A DNA stretch of 64,000 nucleotides from Arachidicoccus sp050436765 (GTDB lineage: Bacteria > Bacteroidota > Bacteroidia > Chitinophagales > Chitinophagaceae), in contig NZ_JBNQGD010000199.1 in the NCBI RefSeq assembly GCF_050436765.1, positions 15,460 through 79,459 of the forward strand, written 5' to 3'. Below the pieces are notes generated by a model. That model was not told the origin of the DNA and did not search any database. It saw only the letters and a list, made by a program, of their open reading frames with translations. The position numbers and the translations under genes were made by a program. Of the stretch, positions 43,897 to 51,850 are shown piece after piece. Each line of letters opens with the position of its first letter. Position 1 is the first letter of the stretch.

Positions 43897-45945
43897 ATGA
43901 AATTGTATTGTAATTCCCTCACAGAATATAGTCGTTTAAAAACGCGTGAAGTAAAAGTTGGCGATTTACTTATTGGAAATTTTAACCCCATTCGTTTGCA
44001 GACGATGACCACCAATGACACGATGAATACCATCGCGACAGTGGAAGAGACTATCCGCTGTATTGACGCCGGAGCCGAGTTAGTGCGTATTACAGCGCCT
44101 TCTAAAAAAGAAGCCGAAAATTTATTGAATATAAAGAATGAATTACGCAAACGTGGTTATCATACGCCATTAGTAGCTGATATTCATTTTACGCCCAACG
44201 CTGCAGAAATAGCGGCTCGCATTGTGGAAAAAGTGCGAGTGAATCCCGGTAATTACGTAGATAAGAAAAAGTTTGAACAGATAGATTATACCGACGCAAA
44301 GTATGCAGAGGAGTTAATGCGCATTCGGGAGAAATTTACACCATTGGTGAACATTTGTAAAGAATATGGAACGGCAATGCGTATCGGTACCAATCACGGA
44401 AGTTTGAGCGATCGTATTATGAGCCGCTACGGAGATACCCCGATGGGAATGGTGGAAAGTGCTATGGAGTTTTTGCGTATTTCTCGCGACGAAAATTATC
44501 ACAACATTGTGTTGAGCATGAAATCCAGCAACACTCAGGTAATGGTGCAGGCTTATCGATTACTGGTACAACAGATGGAGGAGGAATTTGGCGAAGCGTA
44601 TCCGTTGCATCTAGGGGTTACCGAAGCCGGAGACGGCGAGGATGGTCGTGTAAAATCTGCGGTAGGCATTGGTGCATTGTTAGAAGACGGCATTGGTGAT
44701 ACAGTACGCGTTTCACTTACAGAAGATTCGGAATTTGAAATTCCGGTTTGCCGTGATTTGGTAAAAAGATATGAATTAGCCGGAAAGACCACAAAATTGG
44801 ATAGCACAATAGTGCTAAGGGAAAATGTTTACAAGGTCCCTGCGTTAAATACCCAATCCTTAATGTATTCTCCGGTTCAATATAATAGAAGGAAGACATT
44901 TGAAGTGGGTAATATTGGCGGCCATCTGGTGCCGGTTGTTATAGCAGATTTGTCGAAGCTCAACCATATAAAACCCAAAGATTTAGAAGCAGTAGGGTAT
45001 ACTTACGTTGAAGCCTTAGATAAATGGAACATCAGTGATTCAGCAGCAGATTATATTTTTATTGGCTATCAGTCACTGGACTTTGCATTGCCCGGCACCT
45101 TGAAAGTAATAGTGCAACCCGCTGCTTACGATTTGCAGGAAAAGAAAGAGAAATATTTTCCACTTTTTGATGCCAAAACTTACATTCAAAATACGGATGA
45201 AAAGGCCAATATCAATTTTGTAATGCTTGATTGTTTTTCAGCGCAAGAAGATAGTTTTCAATATTTGGAAGCGTTGGCAAATGATAAATCTATAGTTTTT
45301 TGTTTGAGCAGCGAACGTAAAAACTCGATGCAGGCAATTCGCAGAATGGTTATAGAACTTCTAGAACGCAAAATAGAAAATCCGGTCGTTATAATGGTCA
45401 ATAGTCATTGGCAGACCATCGACGAACATCTGATTCATTTTTCTACTGAAGCAGGCGCATTGTTTCTCGATGGCTTTGGCGATGGCATCAGTTTAGGATT
45501 GTCATCCGATGCATATGATGATTTGTCAACCAACTATAAGAATGCAAGTGGACGCAATTACCAAAAAAATACGACAGCAGAACAATTTTTAAACACTTCG
45601 GCATTTAGCATTTTGCAGGCAACACGTACAAGAATTTCAAAAACTGAATACATTTCCTGCCCAAGCTGCGGAAGAACATTATTTGACTTGCAGGAAACCA
45701 CGGCGAAAATTCGTGCGGTAACCAATCATCTAAAAGGAGTAAAAATTGCTATTATGGGCTGCATCGTCAATGGACCAGGTGAAATGGCCGATGCAGATTT
45801 TGGATATGTTGGTAGCGGCATAGGAAAAATTACTTTATATAAAGGCAAAGAAGTGGTAAAGCGCAATGTGGATAACGACATTGCGGTGGACGAACTTATT
45901 AGTTTATTAAAAGAAAACGGCGTTTGGGTAGATGAACAACAATAG
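43897..45945 (+). CDS. ispG: 4-Hydroxy-3-methylbut-2-enyl-diphosphate synthase (long form)
   Basis: A 682-residue MEP-pathway enzyme converting MEcPP to HMBPP with a [4Fe-4S] cluster. The N-terminal TIM barrel begins with IRLQTMTTNDT and has the LVADIHF motif. A large inserted domain (about 290-550) separates it from the reductase-like C-terminal domain. That domain holds ligands C588 and C591 (CPSCGRT), C622 (MGCIVNGPGE) and E629. The insert is typical of Bacteroidota, Chlamydiae and plant IspG. The N-terminus fits the family, so the very short leader is not due to a wrong start. Confidence 0.96.
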   Translation: MKLYCNSLTEYSRLKTREVKVGDLLIGNFNPIRLQTMTTNDTMNTIATVEETIRCIDAGAELVRITAPSKKEAENLLNIKNELRKRGYHTPLVADIHFTPNAAEIAARIVEKVRVNPGNYVDKKKFEQIDYTDAKYAEELMRIREKFTPLVNICKEYGTAMRIGTNHGSLSDRIMSRYGDTPMGMVESAMEFLRISRDENYHNIVLSMKSSNTQVMVQAYRLLVQQMEEEFGEAYPLHLGVTEAGDGEDGRVKSAVGIGALLEDGIGDTVRVSLTEDSEFEIPVCRDLVKRYELAGKTTKLDSTIVLRENVYKVPALNTQSLMYSPVQYNRRKTFEVGNIGGHLVPVVIADLSKLNHIKPKDLEAVGYTYVEALDKWNISDSAADYIFIGYQSLDFALPGTLKVIVQPAAYDLQEKKEKYFPLFDAKTYIQNTDEKANINFVMLDCFSAQEDSFQYLEALANDKSIVFCLSSERKNSMQAIRRMVIELLERKIENPVVIMVNSHWQTIDEHLIHFSTEAGALFLDGFGDGISLGLSSDAYDDLSTNYKNASGRNYQKNTTAEQFLNTSAFSILQATRTRISKTEYISCPSCGRTLFDLQETTAKIRAVTNHLKGVKIAIMGCIVNGPGEMADADFGYVGSGIGKITLYKGKEVVKRNVDNDIAVDELISLLKENGVWVDEQQ

Positions 45946-46037
45946 AAGCTGCTTAAGGAATCTTAAACTATTTTGTCATTCCATAAAAACCGAAATAACG
46001 AATCACTGTCATCGATAACAAATAATAGAAAGCAACA

Positions 46038-46361
46038 ATGTCCTCATACGTAACCATCTATTCCAGCACGAGCCTACCTGAAATTTATGTAATTAAAGGC
46101 AAGCTTGAATCGGAAGGGATTGTTTGTTTTACAAAAGACGAATTAGTTGCGCAAACTGGAACCTATCTTACGGGAATTGGCAATGGGGTTGAGTTAAAAG
46201 TGCACCAGACAGATATTGATAGGGCTGTACAAATACTGCAAGAAGGAGGCTATTTGCAACCTAAAATTTCTAAAAAAGCATCTTATATACCGACCTTTAT
46301 TTTCATCATTATTTTGTTTGCTTTCCTATTCTATATCTTCAAAAAGAACCACGTTTTTTAA
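46038..46361 (+). CDS. DUF2007 protein with C-terminal membrane anchor
   Basis: A 107-residue protein. Residues 1-75 match DUF2007 (putative signal-transducing, PII-like ferredoxin fold): VTIYSSTSLPEIYVIKGKLESEGI, shown here as recognisable pieces, and GVELKVHQTDIDRAVQIL. A single membrane helix (about 86-103, YIPTFIFIIILFAFLFYIF) and a basic end follow. The role is unknown; small DUF2007 proteins are widespread in Bacteroidota. It is monocistronic, upstream of tRNA-Leu. Confidence 0.82.
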   Translation: MSSYVTIYSSTSLPEIYVIKGKLESEGIVCFTKDELVAQTGTYLTGIGNGVELKVHQTDIDRAVQILQEGGYLQPKISKKASYIPTFIFIIILFAFLFYIFKKNHVF

Positions 46362-46385
46362 TTCTAAATTTTTCCTCAAAAAATA

Positions 46386-46416
46386 TTTGTGCGATATGCA
46401 TATTTGTATATCTTTG
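46386..46416 (+). promoter_or_regulatory. Promoter of tRNA-Leu (-33 TTTG, -7 TATCTTTG)
   Basis: TTTG at 46386-46389 and TATCTTTG at 46409-46416 are 19 bp apart, the optimal Bacteroidota arrangement; followed by CAGCC, and 35 bp to the mature tRNA. Confidence 0.75.
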
Positions 46417-46451
46417 CAGCCCGTTAAAAAGCATTTAGCTAAAAAACGCAA

Positions 46452-46533
46452 GCGGATGTGGCGAAATTGGCAGACGCACTAGACTTAGGATCTAGCGCCG
46501 CAAGGCGTGGGGGTTCGACTCCCTCCATCCGCA
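46452..46533 (+). tRNA. tRNA-Leu (anticodon UAG)
   Basis: The acceptor stem GCGGATG (46452-46458) pairs with CATCCGC (46526-46532), with discriminator A at 46533. The anticodon arm is CTAGA-CTTAGGA-TCTAG, with anticodon TAG at 46486-46488. There is a long variable arm (CGCCGCAAGGCG), as in class II tRNAs, and a T-loop TTCGACT. CCA is not encoded. It is the only tRNA in the window. Confidence 0.97.
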
Positions 46534-46537
46534 CTTT

Positions 46538-46573
46538 AATCCGCCTTACCCTAATAAGGTGGATTTTTTTTAA
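46538..46573 (+). terminator. Terminator after tRNA-Leu
   Basis: AATCCGCCTTA (46538-46548) pairs with TAAGGTGGATT (46555-46565) with one G-T wobble, then a T tract. Confidence 0.85.
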
Positions 46574-46611
46574 TTTTACAAGACACCCTGGTAGGGCAGG
46601 GAGAGTTTGTT

Positions 46612-47964
46612 ATGGCAACAATTACAAGAGAAAATCTAGCGCCCTTAAACGATAAATTAGTCGTTACAATACTTAAGGAGGATTATCTTCCCACCTTTGA
46701 AAAAAGCTTAAAAGGTTATGCTAAAAATGCTAATATACCAGGCTTTCGCAAAGGAATGGTACCTGCTGGTTTAGTGAAAAAAATGTATGGTCAGGGCATT
46801 TTGAGCGAAGAAGTAATTAAAGCCGTTGATGCGGAAATCAACAAATATCTTCAAGAAAATAAATTACAGATTTTAGCTCAGCCTATTCCTCTGGAGGAGC
46901 AACCTGTAAACTTTGAAGTAAACAACCTAACCGATTATTCTTTTGAATTTGAAATTGGTATTCAACCCGATGTGAATATTGATGTTAAAGACATCAATGT
47001 AAAACGCTATCAGGTAGAAGTTACTGATAAAATGATTGATGAAGAAATCGAACGCCTCACTTCTCGTTTTGGTAAATACAATACGCCCGAAACTATTGAA
47101 GATGCCGATACAATTATCAGCGCAGATATTCAGTTAACTGATGGAGAAAATAAAGGTGATACTGCCGTTAATTTAAAAGATATTGCGAAGACGCAACAGA
47201 AAGAATTTAAAGGGAAAAAAGTCGGGGACGCTGTGACCATTCAGTTAGACAAAGCATTTAAAGGCGATATCTTGGATCGTGTTTTAACTGACCTTAAATT
47301 GGATAAAGCCAATAAAGAAGATGCCAAAAAGGAAGCGACACTTACGATAACTAAAATTGGTCTTTTGGAAAAGGCCGAACTAAATGAAGAATTGTTCACG
47401 CAGGTTTATCAAACTAAGGAAATAAAAACGGAAGAAGAGTTCCGTGCTGCTTTAAAAGAAGATTTGACTAACTATTTTGCTCAGCAGGCAAGCGGGCAAA
47501 TCCACGATCAAATTTATCATCATCTAACTGATCATGTGTCCATTGAACTACCGGAACCATTTTTGAAACGTTGGATTGTTATTAGTAGTGAAGGCAAAAA
47601 AACGCAAGTAGAGGCAGATGAAGAATATCCTACTTTTGCTAAACAATTGCAATGGGCTATTTTATCCTCTAAATTAAGTGAAGACAACGCTGTAAAAGTT
47701 GAACAACAAGAATTAAAGGATTTTGCGCGTCATCAATTGATGAGTTATTTAGGCGGACAAATGGGCTTAAATGGCGACGAATCTTGGATGGAAGAATATG
47801 TAAACAAAATGATGGGGGATCGAAAATTCATCGATGACGCCTATGGTCAAATCCGTATTGGTAAATTGTTTAGCGAATTAGAAAAACAAGTTACTGCTAA
47901 AGATGAAAGCATTACAGAAGAAAAATTTGCTGCATTATTAAAAGAACATCAGCACGCGCACTAA
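46612..47964 (+). CDS. tig: Trigger factor
   Basis: A 450-residue ribosome-bound chaperone. The N-terminal ribosome-binding domain carries the signature IPGFRKGMVPAGLVKKMYG (about residues 43-61), the counterpart of GFRxGKxP. The central PPIase-like region is poorly conserved, as in other Bacteroidota, and a long helical C-terminal domain ends in AALLKEHQHAH. It captures nascent chains at the exit tunnel. It lies ahead of clpP-clpP-clpX in the classical order, but a strong terminator and a 439-bp gap separate it from clpP. Confidence 0.94.
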   Translation: MATITRENLAPLNDKLVVTILKEDYLPTFEKSLKGYAKNANIPGFRKGMVPAGLVKKMYGQGILSEEVIKAVDAEINKYLQENKLQILAQPIPLEEQPVNFEVNNLTDYSFEFEIGIQPDVNIDVKDINVKRYQVEVTDKMIDEEIERLTSRFGKYNTPETIEDADTIISADIQLTDGENKGDTAVNLKDIAKTQQKEFKGKKVGDAVTIQLDKAFKGDILDRVLTDLKLDKANKEDAKKEATLTITKIGLLEKAELNEELFTQVYQTKEIKTEEEFRAALKEDLTNYFAQQASGQIHDQIYHHLTDHVSIELPEPFLKRWIVISSEGKKTQVEADEEYPTFAKQLQWAILSSKLSEDNAVKVEQQELKDFARHQLMSYLGGQMGLNGDESWMEEYVNKMMGDRKFIDDAYGQIRIGKLFSELEKQVTAKDESITEEKFAALLKEHQHAH

Positions 47965-47992
47965 GTGTATAATTAGAAAATTAATAAGATCA

Positions 47993-48023
47993 ATCTACTT
48001 CGGCAAACGGAGTAGATTTTTTT
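47993..48023 (+). terminator. Terminator after tig
   Basis: ATCTACTTCG (47993-48002) pairs with CGGAGTAGAT (48008-48017) with one wobble and a 5-nt loop, then TTTTTT. Confidence 0.85.
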
Positions 48024-48241
48024 ATTTAAATCGTCGACGGATGATTGCTCAAATTCTTTAAATGAACCACCAAAAAATCAATTTTTTTTGGCCTTATGCT
48101 TCCCCGCGACCTATATATGGTCTGCGTAAAAGTTTGAATTCCGTAACCGGTTGCTCCGTGCAGGCATATGCCAACTACGATTTATATGTTTCCTAGTGAC
48201 TTACTCTGCATATATCTAGAAAGATTATCGCCTTTCCTCCG

Positions 48242-48284
48242 AAAACTAAAGATTTTTAGGTGGTTCGGCTCAATATATAAATTT
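48242..48284 (+). repeat. 43-nt intergenic repeat, copy B (upstream of clpP)
   Basis: Matches copy A at 22396-22438 at 39 of 43 positions with no gaps. Differences from copy A are three bases in the TTTA/GGTT spacer and one base near the TATATAAATTT end. It ends 119 bp before the first clpP gene, in the same orientation. The rest of the 439-bp tig-clpP gap holds only the tig terminator and a near-match -7 element (TATCTTTC at about 48379). Confidence 0.8.
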
Positions 48285-48403
48285 CGTCGTTCTGCCTTTT
48301 TGTCCTAAAAAAATCTGTTGCACGAAGTTTGAATAATCTTTTGTTATCTAAAGTTCGTTTTAGGTCAAAAAATTAATATCTTTCAAATCGAAAAAATAAA
48401 ATT

Positions 48404-49096
48404 ATGGATATAAAGAAAGAGTTTGAACAATATGCGGTAAAGCATCGCGGCATCAGCAGCGCAACTATGCACAATTATGGAAACAGCTTTACTAACCTCA
48501 CACCTTACATTATTGAAGAACGTCCCATGAATGTAGCTTCAATGGATGTATTTAGTCGTTTGATGATGGACAGAATCATTTTTCTAGGAGAAGGCATTAA
48601 CGATTATGTGGCCAATATTGTCACTGCACAGTTGTTGTTTTTAGACAGTGTAGATAGGAATCGTGATATTCAAATGTATATCAATAGCCCGGGCGGAAGT
48701 GTATATGCTGGTTTGGGTATTTATGATACAATGCAATTTGTAAGCCCGGATGTATCAACTATTTGCACGGGTATGGCGGCAAGTATGAGTGCGATTCTAA
48801 TGGCTGCAGGCGTAAAAGGAAAACGTAGTGCATTGAAACACAGCCGTATAATGATTCATCAGCCGAGTGGTGCTATTGGCGGACAGGCATCCGACATTCA
48901 AATTACTGCAAGAGAAATCAGAAAAATAAAGAATGAGTTAGACAATATCATTGCTGCGCATAGTGGCAAAGATCCAGCACAAGTAGCTATAGACCGTGAT
49001 CGCGATTTCTGGATGACAGCACAGGAAGCAAAAGAATATGGTCTAGTAGATGAAGTACTGGTTTCCAATCCTAAAAAATCGAAAAACGAATTGTAA
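48404..49096 (+). CDS. clpP: ATP-dependent Clp protease proteolytic subunit (first copy)
   Basis: A 230-residue serine peptidase forming the ClpP barrel. The catalytic triad is complete: Ser127 in GMAASMSA, His152 in MIHQPSG and Asp201 in RDRDFWM. A 35-40 residue N-terminal extension (possible propeptide) precedes the core. It is followed 25 bp later by a second clpP and then by clpX; the two ClpPs share the core motifs but differ at both termini. Whether they form mixed rings cannot be read from sequence. Confidence 0.95.
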   Translation: MDIKKEFEQYAVKHRGISSATMHNYGNSFTNLTPYIIEERPMNVASMDVFSRLMMDRIIFLGEGINDYVANIVTAQLLFLDSVDRNRDIQMYINSPGGSVYAGLGIYDTMQFVSPDVSTICTGMAASMSAILMAAGVKGKRSALKHSRIMIHQPSGAIGGQASDIQITAREIRKIKNELDNIIAAHSGKDPAQVAIDRDRDFWMTAQEAKEYGLVDEVLVSNPKKSKNEL

Positions 49097-49121
49097 AATT
49101 TAAGTACTAAAAGATAAAATT

Positions 49122-49766
49122 ATGAATCTATTATATAAAAAGCCCTTCCTATCGGAAGAAGGGGAGGAAAATGATGAACCGGAAACACCCACAAAAAATA
49201 ATGAAGAGCAAAAAACGCCCCTTCTTTTAAAGAAGCAAGAAGAGTTATTTTTAGAAAAGCGTGCCGTGTATTTATGGGGTGTAGTTGATGACAAATCTGC
49301 CCGAGAAATTGTAAGCAAACTCTTGTTGCTGGAAGCAGACAAACCAGGTGAAGAAATCAAATTTTATATCAACAGCCCGGGGGGCGTCGTTACCAGCGGA
49401 ATGGTGATTTATGATACAATTAAATTGATTTCATCTCCTGTAAGCACCATATGTATGGGACTTGCAGCAAGTATGGGCTCCATTCTACTCAGTGTAGGAG
49501 AAAAGGGGAAGCGGTTTATTTTCCCTCATGGTGAAGTAATGATCCACCAGCCAAGTATTGGCGGTTATTTTCAAGCAACTTCGGCAGATATCGAAATTCA
49601 AGCCGAACAAATAGAAAAAACCAAACTAATGGGTGCCGAAATATTAGCTGAAAATTGCGGTAAATCGGTGGAACAAATTTTAAAAGATTTTGACCGTGAT
49701 TTCTACATGGATGCTGAAGGCGCCGTGGCTTATGGCATTGTTGATGGCATATTAGATAAATTATAA
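49122..49766 (+). CDS. clpP: ATP-dependent Clp protease proteolytic subunit (second copy)
   Basis: A 214-residue ClpP paralogue with an intact triad: Ser117 in GLAASMGS, His142 in MIHQPSIGG and Asp193 in DRDFYM. The N-terminus is acidic and unstructured (about 11-35, rich in Glu, Asn and Pro), unlike the first copy. It follows the first clpP by 25 bp and is closed by a terminator, so the two clpP genes form one operon and clpX another. Confidence 0.94.
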   Translation: MNLLYKKPFLSEEGEENDEPETPTKNNEEQKTPLLLKKQEELFLEKRAVYLWGVVDDKSAREIVSKLLLLEADKPGEEIKFYINSPGGVVTSGMVIYDTIKLISSPVSTICMGLAASMGSILLSVGEKGKRFIFPHGEVMIHQPSIGGYFQATSADIEIQAEQIEKTKLMGAEILAENCGKSVEQILKDFDRDFYMDAEGAVAYGIVDGILDKL

Positions 49767-49800
49767 ATTTTTACAAAAAGAAAGATAAAAAATATAATAA

Positions 49801-49824
49801 AACCGCTCTTTCGAGCGGTTTTTG
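49801..49824 (+). terminator. Terminator after the second clpP
   Basis: AACCGCTC (49801-49808), TTTC loop, GAGCGGTT (49813-49820), then TTTT. Confidence 0.85.
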
Positions 49825-49832
49825 TAATTTTG
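49825..49832 (+). promoter_or_regulatory. -7 promoter element TAATTTTG for clpX
   Basis: Matches TAnnTTTG followed by CAG, immediately after the clpP terminator; the clpX ATG is 74 bp downstream. The -33 region would overlap the terminator hairpin. Confidence 0.5.
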
Positions 49833-49906
49833 CAGATGGGCGAATTTATAAAAATAACATTGTTTAACGGATAATGGATAGCCCCATTAATAGATAATCG
49901 ATATAA

Positions 49907-51151
49907 ATGGCAAAAAACACACATACACAATGTTCGTTTTGCGGACGCTCTCGTGATGAAGTTCAAATACTTATTTCGGGTACAGATGCAGACATTTGTG
50001 AACAATGTATAGAAAATGCGGCAGAAATAATTGCACAGGAACTACATTCAGATCAATCGAATGGAAAAAAGAGTGCACCGCGCAAAGAATTGAAAGTACG
50101 TAACCCCAAAGAAATAAAGCTCTTTTTAGACCAATATGTAATTGGGCAGGAAGACGCGAAGAAAATATTGTCTGTAGCCGTTTACAATCACTTTAAAAGA
50201 ATAAATCAAAAGGTGCAAAATGATGATGTGGAAATAGAAAAAAGTAACATCATTATGATAGGTGAAACCGGGACAGGTAAAACATTGTTGGCGAAGAGCA
50301 TTGCTAAAATGTTGAATGTTCCATTTGCTATTGTAGACGCCACTGTGTTTACCGAGGCTGGTTACGTCGGTGAGGACATTGAAAGCATGCTGTCACGCCT
50401 GCTACAGAACTGCGACTATGACGTGGCTGCAGCGGAACACGGCATTGTTTATATCGATGAAATAGATAAAATCGCTCGTAAAAGCGATAACCCGTCAATT
50501 ACGCGTGATGTAAGTGGGGAAGGTGTCCAACAAGGGCTCTTGAAAATGCTGGAAGGTACAGAAGCTCTTGTACCTCCGCAAGGTGGGCGTAAGCATCCGG
50601 AACAAAAAATGGTAAAAGTTCGTACACAAAATATCCTTTTTATCTGTGGTGGCGCCTTTGATGGTATTGACAGAATTATTGGAAGACGAATTAACACTAA
50701 CTCAATAGGTTTTAGCGTGAATAAGGAAGAACAAGAAGCACAAAAGAAAAATTTATTGCAATTTGTAAATCCACAAGATTTGAAAACTTTTGGGCTAATT
50801 CCTGAATTATTAGGTCGTTTACCGGTAGTCACACATCTTGATCCTTTAGATAAGAACACACTTCGTTCTATCTTAACGGAGCCTAAAAACAGCCTGATCA
50901 AGCAATATACACGGTTGTTTGAGTTAGAAGGAGTAAAGTTGGTTGTAGAAAATGATGCCTTAGATTTTATTACCGAAAAGGCGTTGGAATTCAAGTTGGG
51001 GGCACGTGGTTTACGAAGTATCTGCGAAAGCATTCTTACGGACGCCATGTTTGATACCCCAGGAAGTAATGTAAAAACCTTTGAATTAACACTTGATTAC
51101 GCCAAACAACAATTTGACAGTAGTAAGTTGGGCATGATGAAAGTGGCTTAA
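49907..51151 (+). CDS. clpX: Clp protease ATP-binding subunit ClpX
   Basis: A 414-residue AAA+ unfoldase. The N-terminal zinc-binding domain uses C9, C12, C31 and C34. The ATPase part has Walker A GETGTGKT (119-126), the pore loop GYVGED, Walker B IVYIDEIDK, and the ClpP-docking loop with IGF in NSIGFSV. It recognises tagged or misfolded proteins and feeds them to ClpP. It has its own promoter directly after the clpP terminator, so clpP and clpX can be expressed separately. Confidence 0.97.
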   Translation: MAKNTHTQCSFCGRSRDEVQILISGTDADICEQCIENAAEIIAQELHSDQSNGKKSAPRKELKVRNPKEIKLFLDQYVIGQEDAKKILSVAVYNHFKRINQKVQNDDVEIEKSNIIMIGETGTGKTLLAKSIAKMLNVPFAIVDATVFTEAGYVGEDIESMLSRLLQNCDYDVAAAEHGIVYIDEIDKIARKSDNPSITRDVSGEGVQQGLLKMLEGTEALVPPQGGRKHPEQKMVKVRTQNILFICGGAFDGIDRIIGRRINTNSIGFSVNKEEQEAQKKNLLQFVNPQDLKTFGLIPELLGRLPVVTHLDPLDKNTLRSILTEPKNSLIKQYTRLFELEGVKLVVENDALDFITEKALEFKLGARGLRSICESILTDAMFDTPGSNVKTFELTLDYAKQQFDSSKLGMMKVA

Positions 51152-51439
51152 GACACCCGTCAAAGACATTAATTCGTTTGGAAGCAGAAGGCTAATTTGA
51201 TGGAATGTATAAAAAGGAGCGTAAAACCACCCGCCGTGTGAGTGTGGAGCGGATGTAAGGGACAAACAAGGTTTACAAATACTGTCTGGTTTAGGAACTA
51301 GCCAGAACACTCAACAAAAACTGAGTAAGGCGTTGCCATTAGACAAGACTATGCCTCCGAAATCCAATCTAAACCATCGGCCTTTTCGTAAGTGAGTAGT
51401 TCACTGTAAAAGGTGCTACAGGTAGAAACATTTATTCCT
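51152..51439. other. GC-rich, hairpin-dense non-coding segment between clpX and rpmE
   Basis: About 43% GC by hand count across 51181-51420, well above the other gaps. Hairpins found by eye: CCGC...GCGG (51231-51252), CTGGTT...AGCCAG (51286-51305), ACTCA...TGAGT (51309-51326), and a compound stem CCTTTT...AAAAGG enclosing AGTGA...TCACT (51381-51413). It does not match tmRNA, SRP RNA, RNase P RNA or a group II intron domain V that I could recognise. It may be an unidentified structured RNA or a clpX 3' UTR. Confidence 0.4.
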
Positions 51440-51470
51440 TTTGATTTTTGAATTTTACTTCTTACCTTTG
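51440..51470 (+). promoter_or_regulatory. Promoter of rpmE (-33 TTTG, -7 TACCTTTG)
   Basis: TTTG at 51440-51443 and TACCTTTG at 51463-51470, 19 bp apart. The ~55-nt leader carries a weak hairpin ACGG...CCGT that might be an L31 autoregulatory site. Confidence 0.65.
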
Positions 51471-51531
51471 CAGCCAAATTATTTTTTAAAATATACGGCA
51501 AAATCCGTGTAGCCTAAAACAAATTCATTTT

Positions 51532-51780
51532 ATGAAAAAAGGTATCCATCCAGAAAAGTATCGTTTTGTCGTGTTTAAAGACATGAGTAATGGTACAGAA
51601 TTTTTATCACGTTCTACAGCTTCATCTAGCGAAACAACTACTTTTGAAGGCGTAGAATATCCAATTATCAAATTGGAAATTTCCAATACCTCACATCCTT
51701 TTTACACAGGTAAAAATGTATTGGTAGATACTGCTGGTCGTATTGATAAATTCAAAAAACGTTACGCACAGAAGAAATAA
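51532..51780 (+). CDS. rpmE: 50S ribosomal protein L31, type B
   Basis: An 82-residue L31. KKGIHPEKYRFVVFKDMSN and HPFYTGKNVLVDTAGRIDKF are typical of the type B (zinc-independent) form; no Cys is present, so the zinc-binding C+ motif is absent. In many bacteria type B L31 replaces the zinc form when zinc is scarce; here it may be the only form. It is monocistronic, with a strong promoter and terminator. Confidence 0.97.
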   Translation: MKKGIHPEKYRFVVFKDMSNGTEFLSRSTASSSETTTFEGVEYPIIKLEISNTSHPFYTGKNVLVDTAGRIDKFKKRYAQKK

Positions 51781-51799
51781 TTTTTCAATTTCTTTTTAT

Positions 51800-51836
51800 A
51801 AAAAATCCCATTCATTTTTGATGAATGGGATTTTTT
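51800..51836. terminator. Bidirectional terminator between rpmE and the RND operon
   Basis: A perfect 16-bp stem, AAAAAATCCCATTCAT / ATGAATGGGATTTTTT, with a 5-nt loop; A and T tracts make it usable from both the rpmE and the RND operon side. Confidence 0.88.
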
Positions 51837-51850
51837 GTACTAATTGGTAA

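Noticed and set aside
51086..51310. 74-codon minus-strand ORF overlapping the clpX end and the structured gap
   Set aside because: Overlaps the conserved 3' end of clpX and lacks any family resemblance; the hairpin density explains the unusual composition better.
51152..51439. tmRNA, SRP RNA, RNase P RNA or group II intron in the clpX-rpmE gap
   Set aside because: None of the diagnostic conserved cores (tRNA-like ends, GGAAGC...GCAG SRP loop, RNase P P4 motif, intron domain V) could be found.
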